From the NCBI RefSeq assembly GCF_907165205.1, contig NC_058189.1, positions 33,010,270-33,074,269 of the forward strand: DNA of 64,000 nucleotides. The letters run 5' to 3'. How positions within the stretch are numbered: position 1 is the stretch's first letter; every line of letters begins with the position of its first letter. Made by a program: the position numbers and the translations under genes. Below are positions 10,501 through 20,105 of this stretch, piece after piece. The notes below the pieces were generated by a model. It was not told the origin of the DNA. It was given only the letters and a program-made list of their open reading frames with translations, and ran no database searches. The stretch is from Coccinella septempunctata (taxonomy: Eukaryota; Arthropoda; Insecta; Coleoptera; Coccinellidae).

Positions 10501-10944
10501 GTCAAACTTTTCGTCAACTCTTTCATAAACTTTGTCAAACTTTTCATCAACTCTTTCATAAACTTCGTCAAATTTTTCGTTCACTATATCAAACTTCTCG
10601 TCTACTTTTTCAAATTTTTCATTTATGGTTTCCAGTTTCTTATCCAATTTATCTGTAAGTTGACTCACCACATCATTACAATTTTCCTTAATCTGGTCCA
10701 TTTTCTCATTCAATTTTCGAGAATTTTCTTCCATTTGTTCATTCAACTTACAAGAGTTCTCGTCCATTTTCTCATTCATTTTACAAGAGTTCTCGTCCAT
10801 TTTCTCATTCATTTTACAAGAGTTCTCGTCCATTTTCTCATTCAATTTTCGAGAATTTTCTTCCATTCTTTCGTTCATCTTACTCAAAAACTCCATTACC
10901 GCTTGAGTCTCCATTGCGTTCTGCAGTCTTGTGGTCACTGGCAT
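7354..10944 (-). CDS. Gag-integrase-macrodomain-CCCH fusion polyprotein (no RT)
   Basis: 1196 codons from the first ATG (10944), with no internal stop. Order by residue: hendecad-repeat coiled coil (about 10-165; repeats like MDENSCKMNEK); Gag capsid-like region (about 212-365); degenerate zinc knuckle at 407-420 (C, S, H, R at CX2CX4HX4C spacing); the usual pre-integrase linker, with protease, RT and RNase H missing between; integrase with HHCC (H561, H568, C598, C601) and catalytic D630, D690, E726 (35-residue gap); GPY motif at 866-868; TARG1/OARD1-like macrodomain (about 941-1077) with TK1008 and GCGLD1049; CCCH finger C1090-X7-C1098-X5-C1104-X3-H1108. The tail reads through the polypurine tract into the 3' LTR. 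Known TARG1 enzymes remove ADP-ribose from acidic residues through a Lys-Asp pair 41 residues apart, and this protein has the same spacing. Its function in the element is inference. Confidence 0.9.
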   Translation of the reverse strand: MPVTTRLQNAMETQAVMEFLSKMNERMEENSRKLNEKMDENSCKMNEKMDENSCKMNEKMDENSCKLNEQMEENSRKLNEKMDQIKENCNDVVSQLTDKLDKKLETINEKFEKVDEKFDIVNEKFDEVYERVDEKFDKVYERVDEKFDKVYDDVNGKFEEMAGIIEYHSKLIDSLKRTSNRTDILASTPYSSAKAENDGEGSRMKIKPPTFDGKIPWSTYQKQFEAAALVNNWNDNEKATALIIALRGEALNILQTIPESQQACYEVLTSKLQMRYGDAHLQQVYHAQIKNRVQKTGENLQEFEADVARLVRLAYPSAPDSFLEQLSIQTFVDGIKDSEIQQALRLARPRTIDDAVAQALEIEAAKQASHRGHLRVRQVQETDRSIEDIVREKVRRILLARKKDAVCWNSNKRMHFKQNRPEFERATAGKIKGVAVVDNGSTKTIENPQNSSHCSRLEEKIDLRRTTGIEDDWLPEEIQRAQEEDNDLKIILSWKKSGRRPTWEEVSRLSQNVKSYWAQWETLKIDGGLLKRCWENEDGTEQRLQLIVPKSRVTDILTRLHNGTSGGHFGITKTLEKVRQRFYWPNCKRDVKDWCRRCKVCAAANGPYGRGKAPMKQYNVGSPMERVAIDIAGPFPETDHGNKYILVAMDYFTKWVEAYGIPNQEASTVADKLVREFFCRFGIPLELHCDQGRNFESKLFQEVCSKLGIHKTRTTPLHPQSDGMVERMNRTMGKHLAKVVSDHQRDWDEYLHLFTMAYRSSVQESTKETPSSIMFGREIRLPCDLEFGCKPGEDVAGEDYVSKLRNKLDYIHGKVRNQMQQASDRMKMRYDIKAIEGGFTAGDLVWLHNPQRRKGFSPKLQRQWEGPYEVIKRINDVVYRIRKLPRGKPKVVHFNRLAPYAQDEEEVRLVEAPMQGSSDYQKFMDCYGETRVARFSVTQEVHQDLFTVSEEYSLAHCVAEDLRMSKGIARVFRNKFGRQEQLLRQQPRIGKVLKLKAEGRFIYYLVTKRHSYQKPTYQNLWTALHSLKEDLQRFGVRKLAVPKLGCGLDQLNWRVVRSMLEVVFQGTGIRILVCSFNPKQAREPGKTVECYFHQNGYCRNGDDCKFRHGPRRNSLNLFWDRTGLRRGQCNQSGPCGRTFREPGRSLPSRRSAKGSRRYLNVSGAYISPAEEQVGKYKYSDSSKCKRLVEINTSGNK
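7561..7573 (-). promoter_or_regulatory. Polypurine tract
   Basis: The minus strand reads AAGGAGGGGACAG immediately before the TGTAACC start of the 3' LTR. Position and purine content fit the plus-strand primer of an LTR element. It also lies inside the ORF. Confidence 0.75.
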
Positions 10945-10990
10945 GAACTTCAAATAACCAAAAATATTTATTCAATTCGAGCGATGTTAG

Positions 10991-11008
10991 ACCGCACACT
11001 TGACACCA
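10991..11008 (-). promoter_or_regulatory. Primer binding site, tRNA-Leu-like
   Basis: One base inside the 5' LTR the minus strand reads TGGTGTCAAGTGTGCGGT. It begins with TGG, as expected for pairing to the CCA end of a tRNA. The first eight bases, TGGTGTCA, match the end of a typical eukaryotic tRNA-Leu (from general knowledge). Match beyond those bases is unverified. Confidence 0.6.
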
Positions 11009-11009
11009 A

Positions 11010-11312
11010 TGTAACGTTTTCTTCGCTTGATTAAAACGTCCAACTTATTAAAATTATTTATTTACACTTAATACATTTATAACTCACAAACTGACTATTA
11101 CACTACTATTTATTTCCACTCGTATTTATTTCCACTAGTCGCTTGCACTTTGAACTATCACTGTACTTGTACTTGCCTACCTGCTCCTCCGCTGGGCTTA
11201 TATAGGCGCCGGAAACATTCAGGTACCTTCGCGAACCTTTCGCGCTTCTTCTAGAAGGAAGCGACCGCCCTGGTTCTCGAAAGGTCCGACCGCAAGGGCC
11301 GGACTGGTTACA
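11010..11312 (-). repeat. 5' LTR
   Basis: 303 bp, read on the minus strand from 11312. It contains a TATA box (TATATAAG) and AATAAA motifs, so it holds the promoter and poly-A signals expected of an LTR. It appears identical to the copy at 7258-7560. Confidence 0.93.
11197..11204 (-). promoter_or_regulatory. TATA box in the 5' LTR
   Basis: TATATAAG on the minus strand, followed within about 30 bp by CAGCGGAGGAGCAGG. It is the only clear core-promoter motif in the LTR, and transcription would run towards the ORF. Inferred from position and motif only. Confidence 0.55.
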
Positions 11313-11865
11313 ATATGATACATCAGAATCTGCAAAATGAAAGAATTTGTAGAAAGGGTGACAAAATCAGTTTTTCACAAATCTGTTCCATTTTCGATAA
11401 ACATTCAAATATCTTTTTTCGTGAAGAAGGTTATCACCTATATTTTACCTTTTCGGAATCCTTACAAAATGGGCAACTTTTCAACGTAATGTGCAGAAAA
11501 GATCTATTGTCTTTTTTTTATACCACGTCAGATAGAATTCAGCACAAAAAAACACTTTCTTCAGAACATGAATTTCAATTTTTTTTTCAGAATCCCTGTA
11601 TAATATTTTGTGTTATTTTTCATTGCATGAATTGAAGTAATCATTCAGCAAAATTTACGGAAAAAAAACTGATACGAAAAGTATTAAATTGTAGCTTCCA
11701 CAAGAGAAAAAGCATTTTAAGCGAAAAAATTCAACATTTTCATAAAACATCAAATATCTCGAAAACTGTGAGACTTTCATACGAACAATTTTTTCACATC
11801 AGATAGAGCACATTCTAATCTACTTTTCGTTTTCGTTTGACGTGGTCTTTACGGGACACCCTTTA

Positions 11866-13288
11866 TAATCCACCTCTTCTTAATTACGTTCGATAGAATG
11901 AGTAACAGAATTTATTATCTCTTTGCTATCCTAAAATCTAAAAACTATTGTTTATTTCATTTTTTCAATCGGTTCGAATGTTATTATTATTATTATTCCA
12001 GATAATAAGATGAGGCCCAAGCCTATGAATCTCATACATAAAAGAAAAAGAAAAATTGACACTTTGTACATGAATAAACTGAAAAACTATTCTAACAAAA
12101 ATATAGAGTTGTTAAAGTAGAATAATTTTCAATTTTATTCCATGTGTGACATATGATTCTGAAGCGAAGACTTTATTACAATAGAAGTCACAGAAATTAA
12201 GGTGAGATGGAACGATCGACTCAGTATCTGATTTAACAAACTGGAGTAGAGAAGCTTCAAGTTTTACGAAAGATCCTTCAAGAACACATGGAAATGAAGC
12301 TCATGTTTGCTGGGGAAATTTATTCAGTGGAACTTTTTTTCGGTCATGGCCGAGAGTTTTCAAATTGGAAGTGAAAACGCACATTCAATTAAAGACCAAC
12401 TGCATCTCATTCCACACTAAATGAAAGTTTATTCCAGATTGAAGTATGTAAAACAAATGGAAAAAGTAAGAAAACGTTCTTGTGAACGATTCAATAGCAA
12501 TGTCAAACTAACATTTGAATTATGGTGAAATCGGTGAAATTCTATACTATCTCGCGAAGGTTAATTCGTTAACTGTATAGCCATCTCCTTTTTGTATAAT
12601 GAGTAATTTAATTTTAGAAACGCTCTTATGTAGAGCAAGAGTAATGCAAAGCTTTTCGGTTCTCCTTCCTATACCCCTACAGCAGGAGGGACAGGTCTGA
12701 ACAACGTTATCTCGTAATAGCTTCAAATGAACATGTGTACAACGTACAACCCATTGTCAATATAGATAGGTATATGTGTAAACTGTAAATTAACAACAAA
12801 GGGCTCAAGGCTAGTTGAGCTTGTTTCACGAAGCATTGACAGCTCAATTAGGCACTCTTGGTGCATTCATTTTCTGCTAGAAAAAGGGGATACCTGAAAA
12901 GTTTTCCAGGCCTTCTGAAAAATGAATTATTTGATAGATATTTCGATTAGCTTTTTTTGAATCCCAACTTTGCCATATCGTATCAAAAGAATTTTCAGCA
13001 GCATCGTCTAATTCTTCTTCCCAACTCATTTAACGATGAAAACACGTCTATACAAAGTAGAAAAGTTGAAATTCAGAAAGAACACATCGAAATCTATAAT
13101 AGCCATTACCAACACTCCTGGAAAACTACGGGTAAAGTCCAGGTAAAAAGCTCAATTATTATTATGCAGCTATTCACGAAATTATTTCTGCTCCACAAGA
13201 ATTTAGTTAAGACAATTTGTGACCGTTTCAAAAATTGCCGATTCTTGTGCACCAATGTTCACTGATGGGATTTCAAATGTTAATTCTA
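11866..13288. other. Gene-free stretch with (TTA)n microsatellite
   Basis: AT-rich sequence with no supported gene. A (TTA)n microsatellite lies at 11981-11998. The open frame near 12957-13265 encodes no recognisable domain. Confidence 0.5.
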
Positions 13289-13292
13289 TTAA

Positions 13293-13905
13293 CCCATATG
13301 GTCCCACACATGTTTTTCTCTTTATTTCGATAAATTTCACTATATACTGATGAAATGAGATGAGTAAGACACATTAGACTCTTTTTCGAAGGAAAAATCA
13401 AGTGGTGATTTCGGAAAAAAATATGCACTTAAACGAGTACACTGGGCACTCGTGAGGTCTCAGGCAATACCTCGGGCAATACAAATGATATTATGTGAAA
13501 TTTCATTTTATTACACATGTATGGTATATTATATAATATGGTTTATTAGTTAAACATTGTGATACTTTATGAAACAGTCGCGCTCAATACAAAGGATAAC
13601 ATTGCATTGATCGAAGATGGCATTGCCGACATCCTAATTGTTTTTCGTTTTTTGCTGAAAACAAGAGAAGTTTCACTGAACTTGAATGTGATATATAATA
13701 CAAAAAACTGGACACGAACTATCACTGAGTGTGAGTTCGAGATTCAGCTACCCCTGTTTGAAAACCTTCTAGACCCGCTCATTATACATCATAGAACACT
13801 ACAGTATCGATGCAGTTTTGATGCAAACTGGTAGATGCCATCAGAGGGACATTTTACCTGTAGGTGATCAACTGTACCCAAATGAGTACAATGGGACCAT
13901 ATGGG
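13293..13905. mobile_element. piggyBac-type MITE with TTAA duplications
   Basis: 613 bp with ends CCCATATGGTCCCA and TGGGACCATATGGG, flanked by TTAA at 13289-13292 and 13906-13909. TTAA duplication is the hallmark of piggyBac insertion. The inner 91-residue open frame (13559-13834) shows no transposase motif I can recognise, so I treat the element as non-autonomous. Confidence 0.75.
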
Positions 13906-14075
13906 TTAAGCCCATTTGTAACAGACGAAAATTCTCAGGAGAATTCTCTACAGAATTTTGGCATGAAAACAGCAGAATATTTTTTATGCAACTGTGAATT
14001 CTACCGAAAGCCGAAAGTACGAGTAAATTCTCTATGGAATTTTCAACTGGAGCAAACAGGCTTTATACATGGTGT
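13906..14075. mobile_element. MITE, family D, copy 1
   Basis: Starts at AAGCCCATTTGTAACAGACG directly at the TTAA of the previous element. It contains GAATTCT-rich sequence and TGAATTCTACCGAAAG, also seen, in the opposite orientation, in the copy at 27811-27977. The right end is eroded and a full TSD was not found. Confidence 0.5.
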
Positions 14076-14164
14076 TCCTAAATTGGAGTTACAAACTAAG
14101 AGGGGAGATCCTACGGGTAATTTTAAGAATAAAGTTCCGTAAACATGGGAGAGCAATGGTTTTG

Positions 14165-14500
14165 TTTTCGAGTGCAGGGTGCTAAAATTTAGATTTTTGG
14201 ATTGGTATGCTCACCAAAAAAGTTCTGGGGGAAAACAGTGGACAGTGTTCCAGAAAAAATATCACCCTATAGATTTACTATCGAAATTGGCATGTCACAT
14301 GGTGTGACCCATGAATAATAATATTTTACCAAATTTCAGTTGAATATCTTGTGAAGTGTAAATACTACAAGAGAAAAAAAAATTCTAAACTTCGAAAACG
14401 AATCGTGTGCGGCCCCATGGTTATGAGACTTTTTTTCTCAAAGTTACTCAAGGAATCTCCTCTTTTCGTTTATACCAATTTGAGAACATCCTGTATGTGA
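14165..14500. repeat. Dispersed repeat, family E, copy 1
   Basis: Shares long blocks with 28150-28455, for example ATCGAAATTGGCATGTCACATGG's first 20 bases and CCAAATTTCAGTTGA. Both copies end near an AGGAATCTC..TCTTTTCATTTAT-like block, which also appears alone near 33485-33530. No coding content. Probably a decayed MITE. Confidence 0.55.
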
Positions 14501-14659
14501 ATGTTATTTTGCTCCTCGTTTGATAACTTTTTTCAGTGTCAGGCAAATCATTCCCGGATGCATTTCTAAGAATTTTGGATTAGTAATAGTTTTTCTTTTT
14601 TACAATCAATTTTGATTCAAAATATGAAAATTTGTTTTGCAATAATGCCTAGATATATT

Positions 14660-15360
14660 ATAAACTAGGCATGTGCGGATGAAGCAAACAGGGTTATTGG
14701 TATGATAGAGGCAGGACGTAATCAGAAAGATGTTGCGAATTTCTTTCAAGTTAATGAAAGCGCCCAAGATCTACCACTTTTGCACAAGATCGGTTTTTGA
14801 ACACTTCTGGTGATTTGATTCCGATTGAAACAAGTCGTTGAGGACTTCGAAACTATATTCTCGACAATCTCGACGACTTTTGACAAGGATTCCACAAACT
14901 CAGAATCATATGGGATGGACCAATGAGCACGTGAATTGGAACGATCAATGGAGGTCTTTATTGCTCCCAGATGAGTCCGTTATGGACCCATCCCCTTGGG
15001 TCCAGATATAGAAGATCGGTTCAGGAAGTTCATCCATGCAGAGGTGCTACAGTTAGTGTTTGGTTGGGGAGGTATTTGTTTCAATGGACGTATTGTTGGT
15101 GCTTGATGCTACCATGAATGCACAGATTTGCGTAGAGCAAGTCATTGACAATATTGTTACTTTGTTTCATGCTGCAATTTGGCCAAATTTCTTATTTCTG
15201 AACGATAATGCGCCACACCATCGTGCGAGAATTGTCGATGAACCTTTGGAAATTCATGGTATTCCCCATTTGGCCCTGTTCCCTTGGTCGCCAGACCTCA
15301 ATCCCATTGAATACGCATGGGATAAGGTACAAAGAGCTTTGGCTTTTCATCAACATCTCC
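14660..15360 (+). pseudogene. Decayed Tc1-like transposase
   Basis: Several frames together spell a Tc1-type transposase. There is an N-terminal helix-turn-helix-like piece (ADEANRVIGMIEAGRNQKDV, near 14675), then a catalytic region with FLNDNAPHHRARIVDE (15195-15245) and FPWSPDLNPIEYAWDKVQRA (15280-15345). The second aspartate and the PIE glutamate are visible. The first aspartate region is damaged, and multiple frameshifts and stops break the gene. The C-terminus runs into unrelated sequence after about 15360. No TIRs were located. Inactive relic. Confidence 0.7.
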
Positions 15361-15528
15361 ATTTGTCATTGTCATTTTTCAATTTTTCGATGTTTGTTGT
15401 TTATGTTTACAATAGTTGTTTCAATGTTATGATAGTTTCTGAATCAAGACAGTTTATAATTAACCTCAACTTAAAGGTGTGGTAACAAGTTAACTTTTAT
15501 GAATGTTATAATAATTAATACCAATTGC

Positions 15529-15571
15529 AGCATCCTGAAGAAGACGACGAGTGTCGTCGAAACGTAGATGC
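15529..15571 (+). other. Hammerhead-like hairpin, Penelope-type retroelement mark
   Basis: The sequence has CTGAAGA (15535-15541), a perfect six-base-pair stem GACGAC/GTCGTC with a GAGT loop, then GAAAC (15559-15563). Flanking GCATC/GATGC can pair outside. CTGANGA - stem II - GAAAC is the hammerhead core order, and such motifs occur in Penelope-like elements (established knowledge). One extra A sits between the core and stem II, so activity is doubtful. The following CAATAAAAAAGAGTATACAT may be the tail of the same retroelement. Confidence 0.4.
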
Positions 15572-16319
15572 AATAAAAAAGAGTATACATTAAGGCCAAT
15601 TGATTGAACTGTTTTCCCTTAGACACTCACAATTGTTTTCTATACTCAAGACGAAACCACCATTCCGAAATTCCCATTTTTGAAAGAATTCTATGAAACC
15701 ATTGACCACAAAAATGTTCACTCCCAATAAATCTCCATCTCTATGATACGAATTAAAACTTCATTTGTTAGCTGAAACATCTATAACTTCAATAAAATAA
15801 TGTAATTCATGTAACACTCATGTTCAATGAATATCAAGCACAATTTCTATTATCAGTTTCAATATAACTCATAAAAAAGTGTCAACTTGAGTACCATTAT
15901 TCTGTGAATAAATTGTGACATCTTTTCTGAAAAGATTCCACTGTATTCAAAGGTATGCAACGAAGGAAATGTCTCTGCTCTAAATCAAGACTGAAGTCTT
16001 TTATTTTCAACATATCTCCTTACGAAAAAATCCAAACGATTGATCTCTGCTGATGTTGCTGATCAGGCAACAGGACCATGCGTTCCCATCCACTGGTTGC
16101 CTATATCTATGGCAATGCGAATTTTTGGAAATTATCTAGAGCAAAAAATTTATCTCGTTCTATGACCTTACAATGCATTGAAGTATTCTATGTCCTCTTC
16201 ATTCATAGAATAATGTATGTGAGACTCGACAAGTGATTATTTCATTTCTATGCTGATTTTGCCTTGAAGATATAAGTAGTATATAGGCATATTCATATAT
16301 TTTTTTGAAAAGGTAATTT

Positions 16320-16601
16320 TTGTGTGTAATATTTAATATTAGATCAAAAAAAGAATGCATTCGCAAAAAACGAAGTTTTTCCACCCTAAATTTCGGATTT
16401 GGCCAAGCGGAATCAAATGTTTATGTTAACGAGTCTCTTAGCACATTTAATCGGAGTCTCTTTTACACGGCCAGACAATTTGCGAGGTCCAATGGGTTTA
16501 AGTTTTGTTGGACTCAGGATTGCAGGATTTTGTTGAGAAAGGATGAAAAATCCAAAATATTTAATGTGACTTCTAGTGAACAGTTACAGAGCCTGAATTG
16601 A
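16320..16601 (+). pseudogene. LINE ORF1, C-terminal part
   Basis: Encodes NVYVNESLSTFNRSLFYTAR...FKFCWTQDCRILLRKDEKSK. This is the C-terminal part typical of ORF1 proteins of insect Jockey/CR1-like elements, an RNA-binding chaperone-like protein. The N-terminal part is missing, because the frame starts in unrelated sequence. It lies 40 bp upstream of the ORF2 ATG. Confidence 0.65.
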
Positions 16602-16640
16602 ATATTTTCTCGTCAAACTTTCTGGAAGTAAGTAGATTCG

Positions 16641-19367
16641 ATGGATTCTTCACTCAATATCTACTATCAGAACTGCCGTGGATTGAGAACAAAAACTCGT
16701 GATTTTTATTTGGCTTCTTTGAATGCTGACTACGATTTAATTTGTGTTACCGAATCCTGGCTCAAACCTCATGTATACAGTTCTGAAGTTATTTCTGATA
16801 ATTACAATGTATTTCGAAGAGACCGATGCGAATCAAATAGTTCCAAAAAGGAAGGAGGTGGAGTTCTACTGGCTGTGTCGACAAGAATAAAGGCGGAAAT
16901 GTTGAACGGTTTTTCTGGTGATTCTGCGATTGAGGATCTTTGGCTGAGGATAACTGTTGCTGAGGATGGGAGAAATCTCATATTGTGTGTCTGTTACTGC
17001 CCTCCCAACACCAGTACTGAGGACTATATGCGCTTCTTCAATTATGTGTCGTCCCTGATGGAGGAGAACCCGAAGAGACATTTCTTGATACTCGGTGATT
17101 TCAATCTGGGACAGTTTTCATGGACGGTTGGGGGGGACCCAGGTTTGGAATGTAATTTAGTTGATAATGACGTGTACTCTGCGTTCAGAGATTTTGTTTC
17201 GTTGAACTCTTTGTTTCAATTTAATGATGTGTTGAATTCCTATAATAGAATTTTAGATTTAGTTATGTATAATGGGGAGCATGTTAGAGTACGTAAAAAT
17301 GCATCATGCTTTGTGCCGGAGGATGCTCATCATCCATCATTAGATATTTATGTTGATATCTCAGTTTCCAGGGTTGCTTTTAAATCCCGATCGCAACATA
17401 AATTTTTTCGTGCCAATTATGAGGGGATGAGGGCGAATCTGTCTTTGATAAATTGGAGGGAGCGATTATCGGATACGGATGTAAATAAGTGTGTTGATAA
17501 TTTTTATGAAACTTTGAATGAATTAATAGAAGAATATGTCCCTAAAAGAAATGTGAAAACAGTAAAGTATCCCTTTTGGTATTCAAAAGAATCAATCGCT
17601 GCCGTCAATGTTAAGACTAAATTTCACAAAAAATTCAAAAGATTCCGAGACAGATTCAATTATGAAATGTTTGTTCAGGCTCGGAAAAAGTCGAAGTTTT
17701 TGATTCAAAGGGATTATAAGGGTTATATTTCCTCTGTCGAGACGAATATTCCTGGTAATCCCAAAGCCTTCTGGACATACGTTGGTTCTTTGAGGAAGGG
17801 TTCTTCAGGCATCCCATCTGTAGTGAACTCGGGAGATTTAACTTTCAAGGATGATTTTTCCATAGCTAATGCCTTTTCGTCTTATTTTGCTGGTTACTTT
17901 GAGGGTTCGGATAAGCCAATTCTTTATAAGAGTAGAAGCTCGTTCAGCACGACAGTTTGTATTGACAGTATAGAGTTGGATGCAATAAAAACGAAAATTA
18001 ATAGTTTAGATCAGAATAAGGGCTCTGGGCCCGATTCGATTCCTCCTGTTTTCATAAAGTCATGTGGTGATTTGCTCGCGGAACCACTACACATAATTTT
18101 TAATAAATCCTTGCTCACGGGTGTTTTCCCCAATAGGTGGAAATGGGCTAAAGTTGTCCCCATTCTAAAGAACGGTAGCAAAAATGACATAAAGAATTAC
18201 AGACCGGTATCTATCATGAGCCATTTCGGAAAAATAAATATGGACGATCGTATTCAAGTAGACTCGATATATGCGGACATGTCGAAGGCTTTCGATAGGG
18301 TACATCATCCTACTCTATTAGCTATTTTGGCGGATTATGGCGTGACGGGAAAATTTTTGGAGTGGATGGAGTCCTATCTCTCGGGTAAGCGGCAATTTGT
18401 AGTTGTGAATGGCGTTTCATCTGAGGATGCTGAGGTTACATCGGGGGTCATACAGGGTTCACACTTGGGTCCATACTTGTTTGAGGTGTACATAGATAAA
18501 ATTTCGGATTGTTTTCTTTATGCCCTATTTGAAATGTATGCTGATGATCTCAAGATTTATAAGAATGTTCGAACTATACAAGATCTTTTACGTTTACAAG
18601 AAGATTTGAATCGGCTGAGTGGGTTTTGCGCAGAAAGATATCTTGTTCTAAATCTGTAAAAATGTTTTCATATTGCGTTTACGCGAAACATCAACGTCAT
18701 TAGATATCCGTTATCGCTTGAGGGGTGTACCTTAGGGACGGTTGACCATGTGAGGGATTTAGGTATTATTTTAGACTCTAAGCTTTCCTTCAGTCTCCAC
18801 ATTGATAATATAGTCACAAAAAGTTTCAGGATGCTTGGTTTCATCTTACGTGTAACGAAGGAATTCACAAGTATTTCAACATTGAAAACCTTATATTTTT
18901 CCCTTGTCAGAAGTAATTTAGAGTATACAACCCCTATCTGGTCACCCCATTATCACAAGTATATAGACAGGATCGAAAGAGTGCAGAAGAAGTTTTTCAA
19001 AAGTCTTGACTATAGATCCGGTCACCGCCAGCTATCGGTTCAGTATGGGGAGAATTTGAGGAAACATAATATTCTGAGTCTGCAGCAGAGAAGAGTACTT
19101 TTCGATTGTTTGTTTCTGTATCGGATTTTGAACAACTGTTTTGACTATCCTATGATAAATTTTATCACCTTCAATATTCCTCAATATTCGGATCGTCGGA
19201 AGGCGCTCTTTTATATAGCTAAGGCTTCTACAAATGGGAGATATCATTCAGTGTTTCTCAGGATCATGCGTTTCTATAATTGGCACATAAGTAACATAGA
19301 TGTCTTCAACGTGAGCATGGGTTGTTTCAGAAAGTCGGTTATAGGATATTTGAAGTCATCATATTGA
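16641..19367 (+). pseudogene. LINE ORF2: endonuclease and reverse transcriptase, broken
   Basis: From ATG 16641. The endonuclease domain shows YYQNCRGLRTK, CVTESWL, FLILGDFNLGQFSW and a variant HHPSLD motif, so most active-site residues are visible (APE-type endonuclease nicks target DNA). The RT shows GPDSIPP, NYRPVSI, YADMSKAFDRV, GVIQGSHLGPYLF and MYADDLKIY. Between NYRPVSIMSHFGK and INMDDRIQVDS the usual RT motif 1-2 region is gone, an in-frame deletion at about 18234. A frameshift and stop at 18657-18659 move the thumb and C-terminal part into another frame (to 19367). It cannot make a working RT, but the decay is modest. Confidence 0.85.
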
Positions 19368-19578
19368 TGAGAGTTCACGGTGATGGGATGTTTCCTCCTT
19401 TTTTCTCTTTTTTTTTCTGGTTTCTTGGAAGTGAATAACGTATATAGGCGAATATGTTTTCTTATTCTGAATATTTGTTCTGTTAGATGTTAAGAAACCA
19501 CATACATGTTTTTTATTTATAATTAAGTTAAAAATTTGTGAACCTCTATTATTGGGTTTCCTGTTGGGGTTCCTGTTG

Positions 19579-19608
19579 AAATAAATAAATAAATAAATAA
19601 ATAAATAA
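19579..19608 (+). repeat. AAAT-repeat tail of the LINE
   Basis: Seven AAAT units right after GTTCCTGTTG. It marks the 3' end of the non-LTR element, as in many insect Jockey/CR1-like elements. Confidence 0.8.
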
Positions 19609-19939
19609 GTACAAAATATTCAAACAAAATTAATATAGTGTCCTACTCCCAATGAAAAAGTGCCTATAGAAAGTTTTTATCGTTTTCAGAAATTTTCGGA
19701 AATAAAGAAGCTATATCACATTTTTGAAATCGACAAAATTTGGGTATATCTTCAAGACAAATGAAGATATCGGTTTCCACTAATGGACATTTCTCGAAAA
19801 TCTAGTCCAGTGCTCCTTTCAAAGTTTTTACCTATCTAGTCTAGGTAGGTTTTCCAAGACGTTTCCCAAAATGCTAAAAATGGGCTACCTACACCCAGTT
19901 GGTTTTAACATATGAAATAGACTGTGCTATACTACTGAG

Positions 19940-20105
19940 TTATGTTTTATGTTATTGTTAGGCCCTTTCGGACTCCTCTGGTCCCCGAGCGCCCGCCCCA
20001 AACGCCTGGTTGATCAACCGGCCCTGCTCACGATGAACCAGAAAACGTTTCTATACGTTATAGTCGTTATAGTTCATGATGTAACATGTAATTAAAAAAA
20101 AAAAA
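19940..20105 (+). mobile_element. 3' end of a retroelement with poly-A
   Basis: A GC-rich island (CCCGAGCGCCCGCCCC, CAACCGGCCCTGCTCACG) unlike its AT-rich surroundings is followed by TAATT and a run of about 13 A (20093-20105). It reads as a short 5'-truncated LINE or SINE 3' end. No coding sequence. The family was not recognised. Confidence 0.45.

Larger units (their letters stand above)
7258..11312 (-). mobile_element. Young Ty3/Gypsy-type LTR retrotransposon carrying macrodomain and CCCH finger
   Basis: Complete 4055-bp element in minus orientation. Two 303-bp LTRs with TGTAAC...GTTACA ends look identical base for base. A 4-bp target duplication ATAT lies at 7254-7257 and 11313-11316. A primer binding site adjoins the 5' LTR and a polypurine tract adjoins the 3' LTR. 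It carries one long ORF. Protease, RT and RNase H are absent, so it must be mobilised in trans if at all. It is inserted in the right arm of the mariner-like element, so it is the younger of the two. Confidence 0.93.
5831..11863. mobile_element. Mariner-like element with TIRs of about 785 bp, split by an LTR element
   Basis: The left inverted repeat spans 5831 to about 6616. The right one is about 7011-7257 plus 11317-11863, interrupted by the LTR element at 7258-11312. The arms match almost throughout (for example CAGGGTGTCCCGTAAAGACC at 5831 versus GGTCTTTACGGGACACCCT ending about 11862), with scattered substitutions and small indels. TA flanks both ends (5829-5830 and 11864-11865). Without the insertion the element is about 1.97 kb, with only some 390 bp of unique centre holding a transposase remnant. 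Such long arms suggest an internally deleted, fold-back-like derivative of an IS630-Tc1-mariner element. Confidence 0.75.
16316..19608 (+). mobile_element. 5'-truncated Jockey/CR1-like non-LTR retrotransposon
   Basis: Carries the end of ORF1, then ORF2 with apurinic-type endonuclease and RT, a 3' UTR with T-rich tracts, and a 3' tail of AAAT repeats (19579-19608). ORF2 is broken (see its entry). The 5' end near 16316 is inferred from where ORF1-like sequence begins. No target duplication was established. Confidence 0.85.

Noticed and set aside
10441..11034. 197-residue open frame on the plus strand rich in F, I and H
   Set aside because: Antisense shadow of the Gag coiled-coil repeats.
12957..13265. 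102-residue open frame
   Set aside because: No recognisable domain or gene context.
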